From assembly GCF_051251085.1 (NCBI RefSeq), contig NZ_JBPCZH010000002.1, positions 372,001 through 436,000 of the forward strand: a DNA stretch of 64,000 nt. Direction: 5' to 3'. Position numbers and translations under genes: made by a program. Below are positions 45,985 to 53,803 of this stretch, piece by piece. Position 1 is the stretch's first letter. The number at the start of each line of letters is the position of its first letter. The notes under the pieces are model-generated. The model saw only the letters and a program-made list of their open reading frames with translations, was not told where the DNA came from and searched no databases. The stretch is from Cernens ardua (lineage in GTDB: Bacteria > Pseudomonadota > Gammaproteobacteria > Pseudomonadales > Halomonadaceae).

Positions 45985-46016
45985 AAAAAGCCGTCCCTTA
46001 TGGGGCGGCTTTTTTT
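45985..46016 (+). terminator. Terminator of tRNA-Ser
   Basis: AAAAAGCCGTCCC / GGGGCGGCTTTTTTT with a TTAT loop, 10 bases after the tRNA. Confidence 0.92.
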
Positions 46017-46366
46017 ATGTCCGCAGTGTTAAGTCTGGATTTTCACTGAAAGCCTGCGGTTTTCATAAGCCGATTGCTGTTTTTATGTGGCAATAAAGTC
46101 ACTTTCAATGCATGTAATTTTATAAGACGAAAGTTGTGACTAAATAAGCCTTGTTGAGTAAAAAAAAGGTTGAAAAAACAGCAATTCTGTAAAAAAGCAA
46201 ACAAATTTACGTTTTTACTAAGACTTTTGGCTAGCAGCATGTTGCTAAGTTTACGAACATAGGGTACCAATACGTCTGTTAATCAATTCATTGTTGGTTC
46301 TGATCAGATGTTTCATGTCCTTTTATCATATTGGGGCCGACCAAAAGGTAGTCAGGAGAGAGAGTT
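46017..46366. other. AT-rich leader region of the 6-phosphogluconate dehydrogenase gene
   Basis: 350 bases, strongly AT-rich, with A- and T-runs around 46100-46230. No gene is supported. Expected to hold the promoter of the gene at 46367. Confidence 0.45.
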
Positions 46367-47341
46367 GTGAGAATTGGAGTCGTTGGTTTAGGAAGAATGG
46401 GCGGTAACATTGCACGCCGCTTGCTTAAACACGGTCATGAATGTGCCGTTTTTGATGCCAACCCTGCATCAGTCAAGCAGCTCTCAGAAGCGGGTGCTGA
46501 TGGTGTTGATTCCCTCGAAGCGCTGGTCAAGGCACTTCCTGCACCGCGTACTATTTGGCTGATGTTGCCTGCGGGTGAAATCACCAACTCTACGCTGAAA
46601 GCCCTTGAAGGCTATCTTGAAAGTGGTGATACCGTCATTGAAGGCGGCAATGCCTTCTACAAGGACGATATTGCCCGCTCCGAACATCTGGCCGGAAAAG
46701 GTATCAACTACCTCGACGTGGGTGTTTCCGGGGGCGTGTGGGGGCTTGAGCGCGGTTATTGCATGATGATCGGTGGCAAGAAGGAAGTGTTCGAAAAACA
46801 CGACCCCATCTTCGCGACCCTGGCCCCCGGTGAAGGCGAGATCGAGAAAACACCAGGTCGTGAAACGCGTGATCCTCGTGTTCTGCAAGGCTACCTCTAC
46901 TGTGGTCCTGTCGGTTCCGGTCACTTCGTGAAAATGGTTCACAACGGTATCGAATATGGCATGATGCAGGCGTATGCAGAAGGCTTTGACATCATGCGTA
47001 ACAAAAACCAGGAAAGCCTGCCTGCCAATCAGCGCTATGACCTCGATATGGCAGATATCGCGGAAGTATGGCGTCGTGGTAGTGTTGTTTCTTCCTGGTT
47101 GCTCGACCTCATCTCCATTTCTCTGGCCAAGGATGAGTCGCTGGATGAATTCAGTGGTCAGGTAAACGATTCAGGTGAAGGGCGTTGGACCATTGAAGCC
47201 GCCATTGAAGAGGCTGTACCAGCCAATGTGCTGACAGCATCTCTTTTCACCCGCTTCCGTTCTCGCTCAGGGAATACCTATGGTGAGAAACTGCTTTCAG
47301 CCATGCGTAACCAGTTTGGCGGTCACGTCGAAAGCAAGTAA
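46367..47341 (+). CDS. 6-phosphogluconate dehydrogenase (decarboxylating), short YqeC/GndA type
   Basis: Oxidatively decarboxylates 6-phosphogluconate to ribulose 5-phosphate. A GTG start at 46367 after AGGAGAGAGAG gives 324 residues. The common E. coli Gnd has 468; this is the short class, often NAD-linked. GLGRMGGN (7-14) is the dinucleotide fold, DVGVSGGVWGLERGYCMMIGG the substrate motif and KMVHNGIEYGMMQAYAEGF the catalytic-lysine motif. It is monocistronic with its own terminator. Confidence 0.95.
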   Translation: MRIGVVGLGRMGGNIARRLLKHGHECAVFDANPASVKQLSEAGADGVDSLEALVKALPAPRTIWLMLPAGEITNSTLKALEGYLESGDTVIEGGNAFYKDDIARSEHLAGKGINYLDVGVSGGVWGLERGYCMMIGGKKEVFEKHDPIFATLAPGEGEIEKTPGRETRDPRVLQGYLYCGPVGSGHFVKMVHNGIEYGMMQAYAEGFDIMRNKNQESLPANQRYDLDMADIAEVWRRGSVVSSWLLDLISISLAKDESLDEFSGQVNDSGEGRWTIEAAIEEAVPANVLTASLFTRFRSRSGNTYGEKLLSAMRNQFGGHVESK

Positions 47342-47373
47342 AATCCCGTGTAGCGTCTGACGTGTCGGGCTGG

Positions 47374-47408
47374 AAAGGCCTGTTCTCGAGTTGAGAGCAG
47401 GCCTTTTT
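47374..47408 (+). terminator. Terminator after the 6-phosphogluconate dehydrogenase gene
   Basis: AAAGGCCTGTTCTC / GAGAGCAGGCCTTT (one G-U pair) with a five-base loop and T5. Confidence 0.93.
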
Positions 47409-47494
47409 GCGTTCATTTTGATACGACCCGTTTTTGTACAACGCCATGCAATACTGACAAACACCAAAGACACAACTTCAAGGGGTAACACTTG

Positions 47495-48691
47495 ATGGCA
47501 GACTGGGACGTCATCATTATCGGGGCAGGCGCAGCAGGCATGATGTGTGCCGCCACGGCAGGATATCAGGGGAAGCGGGTTCTTCTGCTTGATCACGCCA
47601 AGCGGGCAGGTAAAAAGATTTTGATGTCGGGTGGAGGGCGGTGTAATTTTACCAATCTGGATGCTTCACCTTCCCACTATTTCTCCGATAATCCCCATTT
47701 TTGTATTTCTGCCTTGAAGCGCTATACCCCTTATGATTTTCTTGAACTGGTTGAGCGTCATGGCATAGATCATGTCGAGAAGGCACCTGGCCAACTGTTT
47801 TGTGCGGATTCGTCCAAACCTATTGTCGAGATGCTGTTAACCGAATGTGAGTGGGCAGGGGTGACACTGGAATTGGCGACTTCCATTGATGGCATTCATA
47901 AACGTGAAGGTCTCTTTGAGCTCACTACACACAAGGGAAATATCACTGCAGAAAAAGTGGTTGTTGCGACAGGTGGGCTTTCGATTCCAACAATGGGGGC
48001 TACCGGTTTTGGCTATGAAGTTGCTCGCCAGTTTGGCCTTGCGGTTCTTCCTACCCGACCAGCATTGGTGCCTTTCACCTTAACCTCCCACTGGAAAGCT
48101 TTTTTCGACGCATTAGCCGGTATTTCTGTGCCCGTATCAGTAACGTGTAATGGTGTGACTTACCGGGAAGCCCTGTTGATCACGCACCGTGGATTGTCTG
48201 GTCCGGCGATGCTCAAGGCGTCCAGCCATTGGTTACCGGGCGATAGTTTGTTCATCAACTGGTTGGATAAAAGTGATAGCCTTGAGGAATTGAAAGAATT
48301 TCGACAGGCTCATCCTCGAAAGACCCTTCAGGGTTGGTTAACTCATTATTTCTCCAAGCGGCTCGCGCAGGCATGGGCGAATTCTCTTTCACAAGATACT
48401 GGCATGAGCCCGACTTCACCGTTGGCAGAGTGGGGCAATGCAGCATTGGAAGAGGTGGCTCACCGTATGGAACACTGTGAAATCAAACCGGCGGGTACGG
48501 AAGGCTGGCGTACCGCCGAGGTGACCATGGGGGGTGTTGAAACCCGGGCTATTTCATCCAAAACCATGGAAGCCAATGACATCTCCGGCCTCTATTTTAT
48601 CGGTGAAGTACTGGACGTGACGGGGCAGCTTGGGGGGTACAACTTCCAATGGGCGTGGGCATCCGGTGTCGCCTGTGGCCTAAGCATTTAG
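47495..48691 (+). CDS. HI0933/YhiN-family flavoprotein (aminoacetone oxidase family)
   Basis: 398 residues from the ATG at 47495 (a TTG directly before it is possible; AGGGG upstream). FAD-binding DVIIIGAGAAGMM is near the start, then KKILMSGGGRCNFTN, and C-terminal FIGEVLDVTGQLGGYNFQWAWASG. It is a NAD(P)/FAD-dependent oxidoreductase of uncertain substrate. Confidence 0.92.
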   Translation: MADWDVIIIGAGAAGMMCAATAGYQGKRVLLLDHAKRAGKKILMSGGGRCNFTNLDASPSHYFSDNPHFCISALKRYTPYDFLELVERHGIDHVEKAPGQLFCADSSKPIVEMLLTECEWAGVTLELATSIDGIHKREGLFELTTHKGNITAEKVVVATGGLSIPTMGATGFGYEVARQFGLAVLPTRPALVPFTLTSHWKAFFDALAGISVPVSVTCNGVTYREALLITHRGLSGPAMLKASSHWLPGDSLFINWLDKSDSLEELKEFRQAHPRKTLQGWLTHYFSKRLAQAWANSLSQDTGMSPTSPLAEWGNAALEEVAHRMEHCEIKPAGTEGWRTAEVTMGGVETRAISSKTMEANDISGLYFIGEVLDVTGQLGGYNFQWAWASGVACGLSI

Positions 48692-48711
48692 GCCTAAACA
48701 TTCGATTAATC

Positions 48712-48749
48712 AAAAAAGAACCCACGTCCTCGGAAGAGGATACGTGGGT
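48712..48749 (-). terminator. Terminator of the yqjD-yqjE-yqjK operon
   Basis: ACCCACGT..CCTC / GAGG.ACGTGGGT, a 12-bp stem with a two-base bulge and tetraloop. Read on the minus strand it is followed by TTCTTTTTTG. It lies about 170 bases past the yqjK stop; the 18-bp repeat array lies between. Confidence 0.8.
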
Positions 48750-48825
48750 GGATTTAGGGGACGGCGTGCCTTTTGATTCTGCCCTCTGTTTCTCTCTTCC
48801 ATGAGAGGGCATTACCCAGCCATAA

Positions 48826-48933
48826 CCCTGTTATAAACTATACCCGTGCTAATAACTAAAGCCGTGTTAATAACTAAAGCCGTGCTAATAACGACAGTTA
48901 TGCTAGAAGCTATAGTCATGTTATAGAAGACGG
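48826..48933. repeat. 18-bp periodic repeat, about 6 units, running into yqjK
   Basis: The clearest units are CCGTGCTAATAACTAAAG (48844), CCGTGTTAATAACTAAAG (48862) and CCGTGCTAATAACGACAG (48880). Degenerate units precede (48826) and follow (48898, 48916). The last unit covers the yqjK stop codon and its final codons, so the array grew at the 3' end of a gene. Confidence 0.85.
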
Positions 48934-49205
48934 CGTACATTTCGGGCCAATGCATAGAAGCCGATACCTTTGCGCGCTATCCTGACCAACTTGTGAGGAC
49001 TGCGTTTAAGGTAACGTGCCAAGACCACGCCGCCCACCAGTAGAATCGGCTTTTTAAAATACATTAGCCGGGATGCAGCATGGTCAAAAGAGGCCGTTGC
49101 ATTCAGCCACTCCTCGTTGGCCTCGCGTAATTGACGGCGATTTTGCTGGATTCGCTGTTCAAGAATACGACGCTGTTGAGCAAGTGAACGAGGTTTGTCT
49201 GCCAT
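48921..49205 (-). CDS. yqjK: YqjK-like protein
   Basis: 94 residues: a Gln/Arg-rich N-terminal helix (RSLAQQRRILEQRIQQNRRQ) then one hydrophobic segment (KKPILLVGGVVLARYL, about 51-66) and a basic tail. This matches YqjK, which follows yqjD and yqjE in E. coli. Its start shares one base with the yqjE stop (TGATG). Function unknown; inner-membrane location inferred. Confidence 0.8.
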   Translation of the reverse strand: MADKPRSLAQQRRILEQRIQQNRRQLREANEEWLNATASFDHAASRLMYFKKPILLVGGVVLARYLKRSPHKLVRIARKGIGFYALARNVRRLL

Positions 49206-49636
49206 CAGTCTTTATCCCTTTGAAGCTGACGTCCCATCGAATGCTTGTCCAATTCCTCTTCAATATCTGACTTGTCTTCACTCATGAGTGAAAGCGTGGT
49301 GCGAAGAAGCGTTGGGCGGCTGGCAAGCACCTTGACTCTAATAGCGAGAATAATGGCCAGGCCGAGCAGGACACCTGCTGCACAGCCAATGGCCAGCAGA
49401 CGATGCGTATCCCAGAAATAGACCACAATCCACAGGATGACCATACCGATACCAAAGAGCCCCAACAGAACGGCAACGAAGGTATTGATCAGCAATGAAA
49501 AAAAGCGGTCTCGCTCTTCCTGCAGTTCAACGACTGCCAGGCGAAGCCGAGCCTCACCTGCGCTCAATAAAGTGGCGATGAGCCGTTTTGAGGCATTGAA
49601 GACGGAGACAGCGGGGCCTGTGCGTTTTTCAGCCAT
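49205..49636 (-). CDS. yqjE: YqjE-type phage-holin-family membrane protein
   Basis: 143 residues from the ATG at 49636 (MAEKRTGPAVSVFN). A helical RLIATLLSAGEARLRLAVVELQEERDR region precedes two membrane helices (about 50-72 and 78-100). The annotation 'phage holin family' is by fold only. Overlaps the stop of yqjD (TAATG). Confidence 0.87.
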   Translation of the reverse strand: MAEKRTGPAVSVFNASKRLIATLLSAGEARLRLAVVELQEERDRFFSLLINTFVAVLLGLFGIGMVILWIVVYFWDTHRLLAIGCAAGVLLGLAIILAIRVKVLASRPTLLRTTLSLMSEDKSDIEEELDKHSMGRQLQRDKD

Positions 49637-49998
49637 TAACGTCGTCCTATAAGAATACCAATGGCAAAACCAGCGACTGCCGCGATTCCAACGCCGCGCC
49701 ATGGGTTATCCTGTACATAGGAATCTGCGCACTGAAAAGCGTCGCGACCATGTTCCTGGATGGTCTCCTGACCGGATTTCAGACGATCCCGAATATTGTT
49801 GCCATGTTTTTGAAAACGTTCTTTCACTTCAGCGAGACGTGAGCCGGCTTCATCACGAAGTTGGTCCAGCTGTTCGGCTGAATCATCGGCACTGGAGGAG
49901 ATGAACTGCTCCAGCGTATCTGACAGAGTGCGGATATCATCTTCCAACTGCTCGATGGAACGTGCACTCTGATCCTTGATCTCTTTTTTTGAAGCCAT
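49636..49998 (-). CDS. yqjD: YqjD/ElaB (DUF883) family protein
   Basis: 120 residues: a heptad-rich helix over most of the length (ARSIEQLEDDIRTLSDTLEQ onward) and a C-terminal membrane anchor (GVGIAAVAGFAIGILIGRR). E. coli YqjD and ElaB tether ribosomes to the inner membrane in stationary phase. The DNPWRGVGIAAVAGF signature is exact for the family. First gene of the yqjD-yqjE-yqjK operon. Confidence 0.93.
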   Translation of the reverse strand: MASKKEIKDQSARSIEQLEDDIRTLSDTLEQFISSSADDSAEQLDQLRDEAGSRLAEVKERFQKHGNNIRDRLKSGQETIQEHGRDAFQCADSYVQDNPWRGVGIAAVAGFAIGILIGRR

Positions 49999-50402
49999 GG
50001 TTCAATACTCCCAACGTGTGTGATCAACCTGCCAATGTACTTGTCTAGTAATAAGTGAGCCCAGTAGTAAGTATTTTAGATCTTTACCAAAGGCACGGTA
50101 AATTTCACCGTGTTTTTCTATAACAAGCACTTATCGTGAGTTTTAGGTATAGCGGTAGTGCCTTGTATTTGCAAGCCTTCTTTCCACTATTAGATGAGGT
50201 GGAAGACTCTGGAATGAGAAGAGTTACGCGTGAGTGACATGCTATTCACGTATATAGAAAAAAGATTACATAGTGCTACATAACCTGTAAGCGGATCCTG
50301 TTCTCGAACAGGTGATCGTTTGCTCTGCAGCAGGTAATGGATAGAAAATTGATGTTGGGGTTTGGTAAGCAAGAGGTATTGATCATGCCTCCCATCGCTG
50401 TG
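49999..50402. other. Gap between yqjD and the tandem phospholipase gene
   Basis: 404 bases. Holds the yqjD promoter region and a perfect CCTGTTC-tc-GAACAGG hairpin (50297-50312), about 90 bases past the phospholipase stop, without a T-run. No gene is seen. Confidence 0.5.
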
Positions 50403-52568
50403 CTACAGATTGATATTATTGAACGAGATACCGATCCCAAAACGCTGAACATGATGATTGTAATCGATCATGCTTTCACCATAACCATTGTAATATTGCA
50501 AGTAACCATGCAATTTCGACCATAGCGGGAAGGAGTATTCGAGCTGATTGCCATAATGCCCTTTGCCCGGGTTGCCAACAATGGACCAGGTAAATTCATT
50601 GTTATCACGTGTGTAGGCAAACATGATGCGCGCATAGCCCACGTAGTCTTCAATGGAAGGATTGTTGTCACTCGATTTTGATTCTGGAATTCGCCACCAT
50701 GGACGTACGCTGATTTCCATTGGGCCCCGTGCAAATACTGATTCCAGAAAGAGGCGGTTCCAGCTGCGTGAGATAGGGTCGGAACGGCCATTGGATTCAT
50801 GAACAAAGCCAAAGGAGTTTGATGTATTGGTCCAGCCCAGAAACGACTTGTTATTAGTAAACTGGACAAACAGCTCTGGTTCGTAATTGGTCTCTCGGAA
50901 GGGAGAGGACGCCGAAGAATTATAGGCCTGCCACCATGAGCGCTGGGTATAGGCAACATACAGATTACCATTGTGATGGTAGAGGTTATGCCACAGGCGT
51001 GCCTTGATACTGAGCTGGAACTTGATTTCATTATGATCAGGTGAACTGTTTGGCGCGACCTGATGGAAATTGCGCTGATTCAGATGGTCAGTATTATACG
51101 CGATCGGCAGGATATAGTTGCGCCGATAGGTCGAGAGCGATAAGGGATTGTTCTCTGCCTGACGTTCGAAGTAGGTTTGTGCAGCTCGTTCGCGTTCCAG
51201 ATCGGTCATTGGTACGGCTTGAGCCTGATAATACTGGTTGATCGTTTGGTGAGCCTGTTCCGAAACTTTCAGGGTATGAGCATCTGCACCCGAGGTTGTC
51301 CTGCTCGCGGGGGGCTGGGCTGTTTTTGAATGTGCTGGAGGTAACGGCGTGGACAGCCGATCAGAGAGGTCAGAATCCGGACGCTGAGCAATCATCCCGT
51401 TCAGAAGGGGGCTCCCTGTTGTATCCGATGACACATCCTTCGCATGATCATTCTTGTTGACAGAAGCCAGACCCGTTGTGGTGGACGCATGGGTTGTCTT
51501 GCCGATAGAGGCATCGTAGACAGGCACATGCCTTGTGTCATGCATGTTGAGGTTGCTTTCGCCGGGTGCCAAAATTCTGTTCAACGTCGGACTGGTGCCT
51601 GAGGTGTCTGCTGTACCAGGGAGAAGAGGATTGAAACTGAAGCCAAGGCCTACACGATTCACACGGTGATTGTAATCAATCAGGCTTTCACCATACCCGT
51701 TGTAATATTGAATCATGCCACGTATTCGCCCCCAGAGGGGGAAGGTATAGTCCACTTCAGTACCCAGGCGCCCGGTAAAAGGATTCCCCATCGCATTGAT
51801 TGAAAATTCCTGATCGCCCTGCGTGGTGTAGAGCACTCCTATCTGACCATATCCCAAATACTTTTCAATATTGGGATTGTTATCACTTTTATGGGAATCT
51901 GGAATACGCCACCAGGGCTTAAGCGAAATGGCCCATGGGCCACGCTGTAAGATAGCCTCTGCATACAGGCGGTTCCAGCTGCGCGATGCCGTATATTTTT
52001 CATCATGAACATTTCCGCCACGCCCGTTGGATTGATGAAGGAAACCAATTCTGTTGATGGTGTTCACCCAACCAAAATAGCGTTTGTGATTGGTAAAGCG
52101 CAGAAAGAGTTCGGGCTCGTAGTTTGTCTCTCGGAAGGGGGCGGAATCCTTGGCGTTATATGCTTGCCACAAGGAAAATTGTGTGTAACCGAGGTAAAGA
52201 TCGCCATTGTTGTTGAACAGGTTTTGCCCCAGCGCCACTTTCAGACTGATCTGGTACTTGACTTCGGTGTGTTGTGGAGAGTAGTTGCCTGCTGCACGGT
52301 AAGCCTGAAGGTTAGGCAAGTGCTTGTCGTAATCGAAAGGTAAAAAATAGTTGGGTAAATAGGTCGAAATGGCCAGCGGATTGGCGTTTGCCTCTGAATC
52401 CAACTGTAGCGTCTTTTGTGCCAACGCCTGAGATTGCTGTTCAGGCGTTGGCTCTGCCAAGGCATGCCCCTGTACTCCCTCGGCCCTTGCAGGTGAGGTC
52501 ATGGCGATAAGCATCACTTCTACTATCAAGGACAGCAGCAAACGTGATGATGGGGCAGATACTGACAT
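50403..52568 (-). CDS. Outer-membrane phospholipase A with two tandem OMPLA domains
   Basis: 721 residues, roughly twice PldA (289 in E. coli). A signal peptide (MSVSAPSSRLLLSLIVEVML, cleaved after PARA near 29) precedes domain 1 (about 50-315), a Ser/Thr/Asp-rich linker (about 316-460) and domain 2 (about 460-721). Both copies share FRETNYEPEL, the H-x-S-N-G-R site and SRSWNR. By codon position the triads are H178/S180/N199 and H590/S592/N604. H-to-N spacing is 14 in domain 2, as in E. coli, and 21 in domain 1 (a seven-residue insert). OMPLA hydrolyses phospholipids in the outer leaflet and is activated by calcium-dependent dimerisation; a tethered dimer is my inference. Each domain ends in an OMP-type strand with aromatic or hydrophobic residues (FGIGISFNN at the C-terminus). 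Confidence 0.93.
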   Translation of the reverse strand: MSVSAPSSRLLLSLIVEVMLIAMTSPARAEGVQGHALAEPTPEQQSQALAQKTLQLDSEANANPLAISTYLPNYFLPFDYDKHLPNLQAYRAAGNYSPQHTEVKYQISLKVALGQNLFNNNGDLYLGYTQFSLWQAYNAKDSAPFRETNYEPELFLRFTNHKRYFGWVNTINRIGFLHQSNGRGGNVHDEKYTASRSWNRLYAEAILQRGPWAISLKPWWRIPDSHKSDNNPNIEKYLGYGQIGVLYTTQGDQEFSINAMGNPFTGRLGTEVDYTFPLWGRIRGMIQYYNGYGESLIDYNHRVNRVGLGFSFNPLLPGTADTSGTSPTLNRILAPGESNLNMHDTRHVPVYDASIGKTTHASTTTGLASVNKNDHAKDVSSDTTGSPLLNGMIAQRPDSDLSDRLSTPLPPAHSKTAQPPASRTTSGADAHTLKVSEQAHQTINQYYQAQAVPMTDLERERAAQTYFERQAENNPLSLSTYRRNYILPIAYNTDHLNQRNFHQVAPNSSPDHNEIKFQLSIKARLWHNLYHHNGNLYVAYTQRSWWQAYNSSASSPFRETNYEPELFVQFTNNKSFLGWTNTSNSFGFVHESNGRSDPISRSWNRLFLESVFARGPMEISVRPWWRIPESKSSDNNPSIEDYVGYARIMFAYTRDNNEFTWSIVGNPGKGHYGNQLEYSFPLWSKLHGYLQYYNGYGESMIDYNHHVQRFGIGISFNNINL

Positions 52569-52650
52569 TTTTTACTCTTTTGGCTCTCTAACTGTAAAAG
52601 ACGCTGGCTGTGAACGACCTTGGCCTATTAATGACGTAATAGCTACTTTA

Positions 52651-52701
52651 TTTATTAATGGTTTTGATTTATCGATGGTTTTAATTTATTGATGGTTTTG
52701 C
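52651..52701. repeat. 17-bp tandem repeat, 3 copies
   Basis: TTTATTAATGGTTTTGA, TTTATCGATGGTTTTAA and TTTATTGATGGTTTTGC in exact 17-base register, 83 bases upstream of the phospholipase start codon, where its promoter may lie. Confidence 0.85.
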
Positions 52702-52869
52702 TTCCTGAACCTGTTATCGCTCGATATGAGGACGACCTGATGCTGCTGCAACACAGGACACGGCGAGCATCCCTCAATGCTGAATTATGGTGCTACGTAC
52801 CCGGTTCGCCAGTAAATATCCCGATAAAGGTATAGCGAATAGAGTATTTCATGGACATGGATGTCGCTA

Positions 52870-52976
52870 CTATTTCATAAGTGCTATCTCATAAATCCCA
52901 TTTTATAAATGCTATTTCATCGGTACTGTCTCACAGATACTGGCTAACAGGAACTATTTCACAGGAACTATTCTAG
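52870..52976. repeat. Degenerate 13-15-bp repeat, about 8 units
   Basis: Successive units begin CTATTTCATAA, CTATCTCATAA, CATTTTATAA, CTATTTCATCG, CTGTCTCACAG, CTGGCTAACAG, CTATTTCACAG and CTATTCTAG. The period varies slightly, as expected for an old, decayed array. Confidence 0.65.
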
Positions 52977-53100
52977 AGCTTTGTATTTCGGGACAGTGTA
53001 CATGTTCTGAGTATTCAAAAAATGGTTTACAGGACTGCCTGTGGGTCGTTAATTCATTGAAACTGGCAAATCGAAACTGACAAATCATCATTTGTGGTCG

Positions 53101-53685
53101 TTAGTGTGAATGTGTACCGCCCACGGATTTATGCGTCGTAGATGCAGAATTTTTCGACGCGAATTGCTTTACGGTACTTTCCTCCTCCAGTACCGTGAGG
53201 ATGCCGCAGTGTTCACCCTGGCGTTCCCCTCCACAATACCCTTGTAATTCGACCAACTGATTTCGCAATGCCTGCAGTTCACCGATGCGATTCTCGACAT
53301 GCTGGAGGTGTTCATTGATGAGCCCCGATACCTGGCGGCATTGATCTGTTGATATATCGCGCAAGCCGAGGAGGGCACGAATTTCATCAAGCGTCATATC
53401 CAGCGCGCGGCAACGGCGGATAAAACGCATCCGCTCAAGATGATGTTCTCCATAAAGGCGGTAATTACCCCGGCTACGTATCGGCGTTGGTAACAAACCC
53501 TCACGCTCATAATACCGAATGGTTTCAACTGCACAGTCCATCTGTTTGGCCAATTCGCCTATTTTCATTGGATCTTTCATACCATCGGATACCGTCATTG
53601 TGCGGGTGGAATCGGTATCAGTTTCAGTTGAACAGTTTTCGATAGTATCCATCTGCGGTACTTTATTGTTTTTTTTATGGTCCAT
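53101..53685 (-). CDS. MerR-family regulator, CadR/PbrR type
   Basis: 194 residues from the ATG at 53685. The canonical core starts MKIGELAKQMDC at residue 40 (ATG 53568), so the first 39 residues may be an extension or the true start may be downstream. AGGG eight bases before the 53685 ATG favours the longer form. MerR helix-turn-helix (VETIRYYEREGLLPTP) is followed by a dimer helix. Metal-site cysteines: the CadR-type Cys in DISTDQCRQV and the C-terminal CGG..GEHCGILTVL. A His-rich tail (GGTHSH) ends it. Cd, Pb or Zn is the likely inducer. Divergent from the CDF exporter. Confidence 0.9.
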   Translation of the reverse strand: MDHKKNNKVPQMDTIENCSTETDTDSTRTMTVSDGMKDPMKIGELAKQMDCAVETIRYYEREGLLPTPIRSRGNYRLYGEHHLERMRFIRRCRALDMTLDEIRALLGLRDISTDQCRQVSGLINEHLQHVENRIGELQALRNQLVELQGYCGGERQGEHCGILTVLEEESTVKQFASKNSASTTHKSVGGTHSH

Positions 53686-53688
53686 GGC

Positions 53689-53719
53689 TTGACCCTGTAG
53701 CAGTTGTAGAGTGTTAACT
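53689..53719 (+). promoter_or_regulatory. MerR-type promoter/operator of the cation exporter
   Basis: -35 TTGACC (53689-53694) and -10 TTAACT (53714-53719) separated by 19 bp, the overlong spacer that MerR proteins correct by DNA distortion. The spacer is an imperfect dyad (ACCCTGTAG.../...GTAGAGT) like the CadR/ZntR operators. It begins four bases from the longer MerR start codon. Confidence 0.78.
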
Positions 53720-53803
53720 ATGCCGTATTAAAGGTAAAACGCAAGAAAAATCAAAGGTGTCATGTAACAAGATACGCCTGACACTCTGATTGAGGAGCGG
53801 ACA

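Larger units (their letters stand above)
52569..53100. other. Repeat-rich gap upstream of the tandem phospholipase gene
   Basis: 532 bases between the phospholipase start and the MerR stop. Two separate repeat arrays occupy about 150 bases of it. No gene is seen. Confidence 0.6.

Noticed and set aside
48826..48933. Possible CRISPR array
   Set aside because: Units are contiguous with no spacers of unique sequence; it is a tandem repeat.
49205..49636. Phage holin, suggesting a prophage
   Set aside because: The context is the conserved yqjD-yqjE-yqjK operon; the holin label is by family name only.
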